13,673 bases of DNA from Trueperella sp. (GTDB lineage Bacteria > Actinomycetota > Actinomycetes > Actinomycetales > Actinomycetaceae): positions 1 to 13,673 of the forward strand of contig JAAYGH010000213.1 of the NCBI GenBank assembly GCA_012727825.1, read 5' to 3'. Positions 1 through 5,782 of the stretch are shown here, in pieces. Position 1 is the stretch's first letter. Each line of letters starts with the position of its first letter. Both the position numbers and the translations under genes were made by a program. The notes under the pieces were generated by a model, which ran no database searches, was not told the origin of the DNA, and saw only the letters and a program-made list of their open reading frames with translations.

Positions 1-1
1 C

Positions 2-76
2 GAGGGCCTACGTGCGCGCACAGCCAAACTCGCCCAAGAATTCCCACTGTACGAAGGATTGTACCAGTTGGCATGA
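2..76 (+). CDS. glyA: Serine hydroxymethyltransferase, C-terminal end only (partial)
   Basis: An open frame runs from the window edge to a TGA at 74-76 and gives 24 residues ending EFPLYEGLYQLA. The pattern of a basic/Ala-rich helix followed by FPLY-x-GL is how bacterial GlyA proteins end. GlyA interconverts serine plus tetrahydrofolate with glycine plus 5,10-methylene-tetrahydrofolate, which is the substrate of the next gene, folD. The TGA overlaps the folD ATG (ATGA, 73-76), so the two are probably translationally coupled. Only the tail is visible, so the call rests on this short motif and on context. Confidence 0.75.
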   Translation, partial: EGLRARTAKLAQEFPLYEGLYQLA

Positions 77-945
77 TCCTCATGGACGGCAAGGCAACCG
101 CTGGCACTATTAAGGAGGAGCTAGCCGAGCACATCGCGAAATTGCGCGAGCAGGGCGTGGTGCCTGGGCTCGGCACCATTCTCGTGGGCGAGGACCCCGG
201 ATCGCGCGTCTACGTGGATGCCAAACATCGCGATTGCAAAGAAGTAGGCGTTCGATCGTTACGTGTTGAGTTGCCAGAAGATGCGACAACCGAAGATGTG
301 CTTGCTGCCGTCCGACATTTCAATGAAGCGCCAGCGGTGACGGGATTCATCGTTCAGCTGCCACTGCCACCGCAGTGCGATACTGACGCGATCGTCGAAG
401 CGATCGCACCAGAGAAAGATGTTGATGGCTTACACCCGATCAATGTCGGGCGGTTGGCTGGATCCTCGACAGGGGATTTGCCCTCACCGATTGCATGTAC
501 GCCACGTGGCATCGTTGAGCTCGGCGAACGCCATGGTGTGATCTGGGACGGGGCAGTTGTGTGTGTGATCGGCCAGGGCAAAACGGCCGGTCGTCCACTA
601 TCGGTGTTACTCACCCACGAGAAGATCAACTCAACTGTGATCTCGTGTCACATCGGGACGCGCGATTTAAAATCGCACACGAAGCGCGCCGACGTCGTCG
701 TTGCGGCCGCAGGCGTGGCAGGACTTGTGACACCCGACATGGTCAAGCCCGGCGCCGCCGTGTTCGACGTTGGGGTCACGCGCGAGGTAGGCGAGGATGG
801 CACGTCGAAACTTAAAGGCGACGTCGATGTTGGAGTTCGCGATGTGGCCGGGTACTTCTCGCCGAATCCCGGGGGAGTTGGACCAATGACCCGCGCGACG
901 CTGCTCTTGAACGTCGTGGAAGCGGCAGAACGCCAGCTCCAGTAA
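73..945 (+). CDS. folD: Bifunctional methylenetetrahydrofolate dehydrogenase / methenyltetrahydrofolate cyclohydrolase
   Basis: FolD is a cytoplasmic enzyme that oxidises 5,10-methylene-THF with NADP and hydrolyses the methenyl product to 10-formyl-THF, feeding purine and formyl-Met synthesis. The 290-residue length is normal. Visible family marks are SRVYVDAKHRDCKEVG around the catalytic Lys51, QLPLP at 95-99, KDVDGLHPINVGRL at 115-128, CTPRG at 142-146, the nucleotide-binding stretch VIGQGKTAGRP (165-175) and PGGVGPMTRATLL near the C-terminus. The dinucleotide loop reads GQGKTAGRP rather than the common GRSxxVGRP; actinobacterial homologues also vary here. The ATG at 73 overlaps the glyA stop. 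A second in-frame ATG at 82 is possible, but the coupled start is preferred. Confidence 0.96.
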   Translation: MILMDGKATAGTIKEELAEHIAKLREQGVVPGLGTILVGEDPGSRVYVDAKHRDCKEVGVRSLRVELPEDATTEDVLAAVRHFNEAPAVTGFIVQLPLPPQCDTDAIVEAIAPEKDVDGLHPINVGRLAGSSTGDLPSPIACTPRGIVELGERHGVIWDGAVVCVIGQGKTAGRPLSVLLTHEKINSTVISCHIGTRDLKSHTKRADVVVAAAGVAGLVTPDMVKPGAAVFDVGVTREVGEDGTSKLKGDVDVGVRDVAGYFSPNPGGVGPMTRATLLLNVVEAAERQLQ

Positions 946-985
946 GGCCGTTGGCGGTGAACATGCAGGCGTGATGGCCTCACCG

Positions 986-991
986 TACAAT
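986..991 (+). promoter_or_regulatory. Candidate -10 element (TACAAT) upstream of the exonuclease III gene
   Basis: TACAAT matches the sigma-70-type -10 consensus at five of six bases and lies in the 137-base gap after folD. No convincing -35 hexamer is seen 16-19 bases upstream. A start site about 7 bases downstream would fall before the chosen ATG at 1083 but after the alternative upstream start at 990, consistent with the shorter protein. The call is weak without the -35. Confidence 0.3.
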
Positions 992-1072
992 GGCGGGCGA
1001 ACGGTCCGATGAACGGGTGGAAATGTTCGACGAGCAGGCGCACATGGGCCCAGCGAGGCCGAGAGACGAAAA

Positions 1073-1077
1073 TGGAG
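1073..1077 (+). promoter_or_regulatory. Ribosome binding site deciding the exonuclease III start
   Basis: TGGAG lies 5 bases before the ATG at 1083. The longer in-frame option beginning at 990 has no comparable site and would add 31 residues with no family counterpart. Confidence 0.6.
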
Positions 1078-1082
1078 TATCG

Positions 1083-1889
1083 ATGCTGGTAGTAACTGTC
1101 AACGTCAACGGAATTCGAGCGGCTGTGCGCAAGGGAATGGCGGATTGGGTCGATGAGACTGCCGCCGACGTCGTGCTTTTGCAAGAGGTGCGTGCGCCCG
1201 AGGACCTCGTGGCTGACATCGTCGGCGATGATTACACCCTGATTCAGGAAGCGTCGGTGCTGAAGGGGCGCGCGGGAGTGGCGATCGCGGTCCGCAAGGA
1301 TCACCCGGTCACTACGAATGTGATTGGTCTTGGTGCGGATGAGCCGGACGTTGATACGGGCCGCTGGGTCGAAGCGACGGTGCCTTCGCTTGGCACAACG
1401 TTCGTGTCCGCGTACCTCCATTCTGGGGTCGCCAATAATCCGGAGAAGATGGCCGCCAAGTATGCCCACCTGAACCGCGTCGAGGCTCGCCTTGACATGT
1501 TGCTCGCTGCGCGAACGGACGACGCGCCTCACGTGCTCGTGGGTGGCGACTTCAACATCGTTCACACACCGCTCGATATTAAGAATTGGAAGCCGAATTA
1601 CAACAAGACCTCCGGCGTTCTCGACCCCGAAATTGATTACCTCAATCGGTGGTTTGGGGGCGAATGGGTCGACGCGCACCGCAAGCTGTCCGGGCCGACG
1701 CAAGGCCCCTACACGTGGTGGTCACAGCGGGGCAAGGCATTTGACAACGATGCCGGCTGGCGTATTGATTATCAGATGACGACGCCGGAGCTCGCCGAGC
1801 GTACAGTGTCGGCCAGAGTCGACCGGGCGGCGTCGTATGCGGAACGCTGGTCCGACCACGCGCCGCTGGTGATGAAGTACGAAGTGTAA
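1083..1889 (+). CDS. xthA: Exodeoxyribonuclease III / AP endonuclease (EEP nuclease family)
   Basis: This is a DNA repair enzyme with 3'-5' exonuclease and abasic-site endonuclease activity, and 268 residues is the family's usual length. The endonuclease/exonuclease/phosphatase motifs are complete: TVNVNGIRAA at the N-terminus, LLQE with metal-binding Glu35, YLHSG with Tyr111, GGDFN with Asp156 and Asn158, WRIDY with Asp229, and the terminal SDHAPL with the Asp258-His259 pair. The start at 1083 is chosen because family members begin immediately before the TVNVNG strand and because a ribosome binding site precedes it. The 3' end, including the stop, is part of a 20-base tandem duplication. Its neighbours are functionally unrelated. 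Confidence 0.95.
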   Translation: MLVVTVNVNGIRAAVRKGMADWVDETAADVVLLQEVRAPEDLVADIVGDDYTLIQEASVLKGRAGVAIAVRKDHPVTTNVIGLGADEPDVDTGRWVEATVPSLGTTFVSAYLHSGVANNPEKMAAKYAHLNRVEARLDMLLAARTDDAPHVLVGGDFNIVHTPLDIKNWKPNYNKTSGVLDPEIDYLNRWFGGEWVDAHRKLSGPTQGPYTWWSQRGKAFDNDAGWRIDYQMTTPELAERTVSARVDRAASYAERWSDHAPLVMKYEV

Positions 1890-1910
1890 GGATGAAGGAC
1901 GAAGTGTAAG
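1871..1910 (+). repeat. 20-base tandem duplication spanning the exonuclease III stop codon
   Basis: Two adjacent 20-base copies, 1871-1890 and 1891-1910, differ at one base only (T1878 versus G1898). The first copy encodes the last residues and TAA of exonuclease III. The second is non-coding, and with the following GAGG it forms TAAGGAGG (1907-1914), the ribosome binding site of the next gene. Confidence 0.9.
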
Positions 1911-1914
1911 GAGG
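1907..1914 (+). promoter_or_regulatory. Strong ribosome binding site of the YihY-family gene
   Basis: TAAGGAGG is a full match to the anti-Shine-Dalgarno complement, with only a 3-base spacer to the ATG at 1918. Its 5' half comes from the second copy of the 20-base duplication. Confidence 0.75.
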
Positions 1915-1917
1915 ACG

Positions 1918-3195
1918 ATGAGCACACAATTTAAGCTCAAGACTGACGACGACGGACCTCCCGAGATCGTATCGAAAGGCAAAAGCCTCTTCGAATGGGT
2001 GATGAATCTCCGGATTGTCCGTGCGGTTCAGCGGTACTCGACCGCCCGCGGCCCGCAACTGTCGGGTGGCATCGCATATTCGGCACTGTTTGCCATTGCC
2101 GGTGCTCTCACTTTTGGCCTGACCATGTTCTCCTATTTCTTGGGTGGCAATCAGGAGTTGCGCGACGCTCTCTTTGAGTCAATTGATTCTGCGCTACCGG
2201 GTGTGCTCAAGATGAATGGTCCAAACAGCGATGGCATCTTAAACCCTGCCGACCTCATTGTTGATAACCCGTTCAACCTCTATGCTCTGATCGGCTTGTT
2301 GGTGTTGCTCTGGTCGTCGGTGGGATTGATGACCGGTATCCGTAACTCCGTGCTCAACATGTTCGGGATTTCGCGAATTCCACGAAATCCCGTCCTTGCG
2401 AAACTGATCGACTTCAGTGGCTTCCTGGTCCTTGGCACATCGGTCTTGGTGACGACGGTGCTGACCATGGCCGCGCAATTCTTTGCAGAACCAATCCTCG
2501 AGTTCTTCCATTTCACCGAAGGTGCCAGCACGTTCCTCTTGACGTTCGGAACATATGTGATCGCATTCTTCGTGGATAGCGCTGTGATCATGTTCCTCAT
2601 TCGCGTGATGTCTGGCGTGCGTGCACCCCGCCGGGATTTAGTTGTGGGCGGCTTCGTCGGCGGTCTCGGCTCGACCCTGCTCCGTTTCCTTGGAACTTCG
2701 GTTGTGGGATCGGTATCCGACAACGAACTCCTGCAGGGCTTTGCCGCCATCGGCACGCTGTTACTCTGGGTGAACTTCCTTGCCCGGCTCATGCTGATCG
2801 CTTCGTGCGTCGTCGCTAATCCACCCGGTCCTGGCCAGCCCACGCCGAGCCAGATTGAGCACCTTGAAGAAACTCCGAACTACGTGACCGAGTCTGAACC
2901 CAAGACGAAACGCTGGTCCCACGATCCGATTTCAGGCACGATCGCTCCCGATCCGCCCGAACCCAAACCCGAGGAAATTCCTCGGTGGAGGGGGATCAAG
3001 GAGCGCCGCGTGCGCAAGAGAATCGAGAAGGCGGAGCTGCAGGTCCAGCAGGCCGAGCAGGCTCTAGCTGAGGCCGAACAGGATTACCGCGATGGCGCGT
3101 GGGAATCCTTCTATACCGCAACGACCCACACCACCAATCGCAAACTTGCGGCTGTGGACAGGGGCGACGTCGAGATTGTGAGCAGCGAGAAATAG
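1918..3195 (+). CDS. YihY/virulence factor BrkB family inner-membrane protein with a long charged C-terminal tail
   Basis: This is an integral membrane protein of the YihY/BrkB (once 'ribonuclease BN') family, whose function is not firmly established; the old RNase BN name was an error for the E. coli member. The core motif RGPQLSGGIAYSALFAIAGAL (about 44-64) is typical of actinobacterial members. Six hydrophobic segments lie at roughly 51-77, 118-140, 165-190, 203-230, 240-265 and 272-300. Residues 301-425 form a hydrophilic tail: a Pro/Glu-rich linker (about 302-356), then a basic stretch and a predicted coiled coil (about 361-390, KAELQVQQAEQALAEAEQ). The protein is longer than the compact ~290-residue members because of this tail. 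The gene starts 28 bases after xthA and may be co-transcribed with it. Confidence 0.88.
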   Translation: MSTQFKLKTDDDGPPEIVSKGKSLFEWVMNLRIVRAVQRYSTARGPQLSGGIAYSALFAIAGALTFGLTMFSYFLGGNQELRDALFESIDSALPGVLKMNGPNSDGILNPADLIVDNPFNLYALIGLLVLLWSSVGLMTGIRNSVLNMFGISRIPRNPVLAKLIDFSGFLVLGTSVLVTTVLTMAAQFFAEPILEFFHFTEGASTFLLTFGTYVIAFFVDSAVIMFLIRVMSGVRAPRRDLVVGGFVGGLGSTLLRFLGTSVVGSVSDNELLQGFAAIGTLLLWVNFLARLMLIASCVVANPPGPGQPTPSQIEHLEETPNYVTESEPKTKRWSHDPISGTIAPDPPEPKPEEIPRWRGIKERRVRKRIEKAELQVQQAEQALAEAEQDYRDGAWESFYTATTHTTNRKLAAVDRGDVEIVSSEK

Positions 3196-3288
3196 GCGTG
3201 CTCGAACCTGCCTGTGAACCATGAGGCATCATGGGCTGTAGTACGAAGCGACCAGAGACAACCAAGCGATGAGAGACAAGGTGCGAGC

Positions 3289-4365
3289 ATGATTTACGCG
3301 ATCATTCCGGCGGGCGGCGCTGGGACCCGGTTGTGGCCGCTGTCGAGGCGGAATCACCCGAAATTCCTGAGCGACCTGACGGGCGCCGGTCGGACCCTGA
3401 TCCAGCAGACCGTCGATCGACTCTCGAAGGTCTCGAGGAGCACGATGATCGTGACGGGCGTGGCACACGCCGATGCGGTCAAGGCGCAATTGACGGAGAT
3501 CTCGAACGAGAACGTCCTTGCCGAGCCATCGCCCCGCGATTCAATGCCGGCAATTGCGCTCGCAGCAGCCGTGATCAGGGAGCGGCACGGTGATGTGGTG
3601 ATCGGATCATTTGCTGCGGATCATGTGATTTCGGATCAACAAGCATTCCACGAAGCCGTGCTGGAAGCGCAGAGGGCAGCCGAACGCGACTATCTCGTGA
3701 CGATTGGAATAACGCCTGACCATCCAGCCACCGGATTTGGTTATATTCATCAGGGCGAGACGCTCGAGGGCATGGAGCACGCGGCCGCCGTCATCGAATT
3801 CGTGGAAAAACCTGATCTTGGGACCGCCCGAGAGTACGTCACGACGGGCAACTACCGGTGGAACGCTGGGATGTTCGTCGCGAAGACGAGCGTACTGCTT
3901 GGCGCACTCGAGAAGTTCGAACCCGAGCTCTACGCCGGCGTTCTCGAGATTGCGCGGGCGTACGATACGCCGCAGCGGTCCGAGATTATGGACAGGGTCT
4001 GGCCGACACTGAAGAAGATCTCGATTGACCACGCTATTGCCGAACCTGTGGCTGCTGCCGGCGGGGTCGCCGTCGTGCCTGTGGAGATGGGCTGGTCCGA
4101 CGTGGGCGACTTCGCATCGCTTCGCGACGTCGTTGAACCGGGTACGAAAGTCGCTCCCGGCGGGAAGGAGCAGCCTGTTTTTACCGTTGACTCACCCGGG
4201 GCCCTCGTGTACACCTACTCCAAGCCGATCGCGGTGGTGGGACTGGAGGACGTCGTCGTCGTTGAAACTGCGGACGCCATACTTCTCACGAGCCGCGATG
4301 CAGCCCAAAATGTCAAAGAAATTGTTGACAAAATTACAGACCTTGGCTTGGATCAGCTTCGTTAA
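3289..4365 (+). CDS. manC: Mannose-1-phosphate guanylyltransferase (GDP-mannose pyrophosphorylase)
   Basis: The enzyme makes GDP-mannose from mannose-1-phosphate and GTP in the cytoplasm, the donor for mannolipids, lipoglycans and protein mannosylation. At 358 residues it has only the nucleotidyltransferase domain and lacks the cupin isomerase domain of bifunctional ManC/AlgA proteins. Motifs are the GTP-binding signature GGAGTRLWPLSR (9-20) followed by HPKFL, EPSPRDSMPAIALAA (79-93), ADHVI (110-114), FVEKP (161-165), WNAGMF (181-186) and GWSDVGDF (268-275). The start at 3289 is chosen because the family begins directly at the nucleotide-binding strand and AAGG sits at 3278-3281; an in-frame ATG at 3214 would add 25 atypical residues. 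The 93-base upstream gap shows no clear promoter. Confidence 0.93.
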   Translation: MIYAIIPAGGAGTRLWPLSRRNHPKFLSDLTGAGRTLIQQTVDRLSKVSRSTMIVTGVAHADAVKAQLTEISNENVLAEPSPRDSMPAIALAAAVIRERHGDVVIGSFAADHVISDQQAFHEAVLEAQRAAERDYLVTIGITPDHPATGFGYIHQGETLEGMEHAAAVIEFVEKPDLGTAREYVTTGNYRWNAGMFVAKTSVLLGALEKFEPELYAGVLEIARAYDTPQRSEIMDRVWPTLKKISIDHAIAEPVAAAGGVAVVPVEMGWSDVGDFASLRDVVEPGTKVAPGGKEQPVFTVDSPGALVYTYSKPIAVVGLEDVVVVETADAILLTSRDAAQNVKEIVDKITDLGLDQLR

Positions 4366-4457
4366 CTCGAGGAAGACGGCGAGTAAACGCCAAATGAACA
4401 GATAACGAGTCGGTCAAGATTTTCGAAACAGGACTATTAGTGCGACTTTTAGCAATG

Positions 4458-4498
4458 CACGCGCTATTCTTGTGTTAACTCACTGCATGAGCGCGGTG
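4458..4498 (+). promoter_or_regulatory. Candidate promoter/operator region of the nucleoside operon
   Basis: In the 161-base gap before the lipoprotein gene, TATTCT (4465-4470) matches four of six -10 bases, with no good -35. Just downstream, TGTGTTAACTCA (4471-4482) is a near-perfect palindrome centred on GTTAAC. Both lie between inverted arms CGCGCT (4460-4465) and AGCGCG (4490-4495), extended by CAC/GTG with one bulged base. A repressor site over a start region would suit a substrate-induced nucleoside operon. The arrangement is seen in the sequence; its function is inferred. Confidence 0.3.
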
Positions 4499-4526
4499 AT
4501 CGTGACGATTACGAAGGAGTATCCAC

Positions 4527-5618
4527 GTGAGGAATTTTAAAAAGTTTGCCGCGGTTGCCGCTGCAGCTATGCTCGCACTGAGCGCATGCTCGAGCGATGA
4601 CAATGGCGATGGCGACGGTAACGGCGACGACGGAACGTCGGTTGATTACAAAGCATGTATCGTTTCCGACGCCGGCGGCTGGGACGATCGTTCCTTTAAC
4701 GAGTCCGCATACAACGGCCTGATGGCCGCCAAGGATGAGCTAGGCATCGAGACGAATACCGCAGAGTCGCAGGCTGACTCCGACTTTGCGCCCAATGTCG
4801 ATGCCATGGTTGCAGACGGCTGTGACATGATCATCGGCGTTGGCTTCCTTCTTGAGCAGCCGCTCGAGGATGCGGCAAACGCTAACCCGGACCTGTCCTT
4901 TGGTCTTGTGGATGCGATGTTCACGGATGCAGATTCCAATCCAGTGACCCTCGAAAACGGGCGCCCGCTCGTGTTCAACACTGCTGAAGCAGCGTTCCTT
5001 GCTGGGTACCTTGCAGCTGGCGTTTCAGAGACCGGCACGGTTGCAACCTTCGGCGGTATGCAGATTCCTTCCGTGTCGATCTTCATGGACGGTTTTGCCG
5101 ACGGCGTTGACTACTACAATGAGCAGAAGGGCACGGACGTATCGGTCCTCGGTTGGGACAAGGATGCCCAGACCGGCGCCTTCACGAACTCGTTCGATGA
5201 CCAGACCCTTGGCAAGCAGCAGGCTCAGCAGTTCCTCGATCAGGGCGCTGACGTGATCATGCCTGTCGCAGGCCCGGTTGGCCTCGGCGCAGCAGCAGCA
5301 ATCCAGGAGACGGGCGATGCGTACTTCATCGGCGTTGATTCGGATTGGTACGAGACTGCACCTGACTACGGCGAGTACATTTTGACCTCCGTCATGAAGG
5401 ACATCGCGGTTTCGGTTCAGGACACGGTCCGAGCAGGCGTTCAGGACGAATTCTCCTCTGAGCCGTACATCGGCACACTTGAGAATGATGGCGTTGGTAT
5501 TGCTCCATTCCACGATTTGGATTCGGTGGTTTCCGATGAACTGAAGTCGGAGATCGATGAGATTACAGAGCAGATCAAGTCCGGCGAGATCGTCGTCGAG
5601 ACCCCGAACGCTCCGTAA
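4527..5618 (+). CDS. BMP-family nucleoside-binding lipoprotein of an ABC importer
   Basis: This is the extracellular substrate-binding component, lipid-anchored to the membrane. The GTG start has AAGGAG at 4514-4519. The N-terminus is a lipoprotein signal with basic RNFKK, a hydrophobic Ala-rich core and the lipobox LSAC with Cys21 as the lipidated residue, then an Asp/Gly/Asn-rich linker (about 22-39). The mature domain opens with IVSDAGGWDDRSFNESAYNG, the hallmark of the basic membrane protein family (PnrA/TmpC, BmpA, RnsB), where the Asp and Phe-Asn residues contact ribose and base. GVDSDW near residue 270 is another family motif. Known members bind purine or broad nucleosides. Together with the downstream ATPase, two permeases, cdd and deoA, nucleoside binding is the best call; exact specificity is open. 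Confidence 0.92.
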   Translation: MRNFKKFAAVAAAAMLALSACSSDDNGDGDGNGDDGTSVDYKACIVSDAGGWDDRSFNESAYNGLMAAKDELGIETNTAESQADSDFAPNVDAMVADGCDMIIGVGFLLEQPLEDAANANPDLSFGLVDAMFTDADSNPVTLENGRPLVFNTAEAAFLAGYLAAGVSETGTVATFGGMQIPSVSIFMDGFADGVDYYNEQKGTDVSVLGWDKDAQTGAFTNSFDDQTLGKQQAQQFLDQGADVIMPVAGPVGLGAAAAIQETGDAYFIGVDSDWYETAPDYGEYILTSVMKDIAVSVQDTVRAGVQDEFSSEPYIGTLENDGVGIAPFHDLDSVVSDELKSEIDEITEQIKSGEIVVETPNAP

Positions 5619-5623
5619 ACACT

Positions 5624-5648
5624 CGGGTAAGTTACCCGTTATCAACGG
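5624..5648 (+). repeat. Two overlapping palindromes just after the lipoprotein stop
   Basis: CGGGTAA-G-TTACCCG (5624-5638) is a perfect inverted repeat with 7-base arms. CCGTT-ATC-AACGG (5636-5648) is a second perfect one, with 5-base arms. They share bases 5636-5638, so as RNA the two hairpins exclude each other; as DNA they look like adjacent operator half-sites. They begin 6 bases after the TAA. Confidence 0.7.
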
Positions 5649-5662
5649 ATACTAAGCTCAAT

Positions 5663-5691
5663 GGAGGCCCGGCCCGATGGGCCGGGCCTCC
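5663..5691 (+). terminator. Strong 13-bp hairpin between lipoprotein and ATPase genes
   Basis: GGAGGCCCGGCCC (5663-5675), loop GAT, and GGGCCGGGCCTCC (5679-5691) pair perfectly. No T-run follows (GAAGTCTTGGGG), which is common for actinobacterial terminators. Inside an operon such a structure more likely gives partial termination and protects the upstream message, so that the binding protein is made in excess over ATPase and permeases. The stem is seen; the role is inferred. Confidence 0.8.
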
Positions 5692-5705
5692 GAAGTCTTG
5701 GGGAA

Positions 5706-5765
5706 CTAAGTGTCACTGAGCTAGGCATCACGGAACTCAGTATCACGGAACTCAGTATCACGGAA
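5706..5765 (+). repeat. Four tandem copies of a 15-base repeat upstream of the ATPase gene
   Basis: The unit CTCAGTATCACGGAA occurs exactly twice (5736-5750 and 5751-5765). It is preceded by CTAGGCATCACGGAA (5721-5735) and the more diverged CTAAGTGTCACTGAG (5706-5720). Divergence increases away from the gene. The array is non-coding: the frame continuing into the ATPase lacks a start codon and meets a TGA at 5717. It ends 3 bases before the GAAAGG ribosome binding site (5769-5774). ACTGAG (5715-5720) can pair with CTCAGT (5736-5741). Confidence 0.9.
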
Positions 5766-5782
5766 CGCGAAAGGCATACAGC

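Noticed and set aside
954..984. GGTGA ... TCACC as a folD terminator hairpin
   Set aside because: A five-base stem with a 19-base loop is within chance expectation for this composition.
648..1703. Long open frame on the minus strand (351 residues) across folD and the exonuclease gene
   Set aside because: It is antisense to two well-supported genes, has Arg/His/Pro-rich composition without family motifs, and is explained by GC-rich codon bias.
4378..4391. GGCG-AGTAAA-CGCC as a manC terminator
   Set aside because: A four-base stem with no T-run is too weak to call.
4471..4484. TGTG...CAC as a CRP/GlxR-type cAMP receptor site
   Set aside because: The half-sites are separated by 6 bases, whereas CRP-like sites need 8 between TGTG and CACA. 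It fits better as a GTTAAC-centred palindrome.
5706..5765. Tandem repeats as a CRISPR array or as coding sequence
   Set aside because: The units abut with no spacers, and the frame leading into the ATPase has no start codon and is stopped by TGA at 5717.
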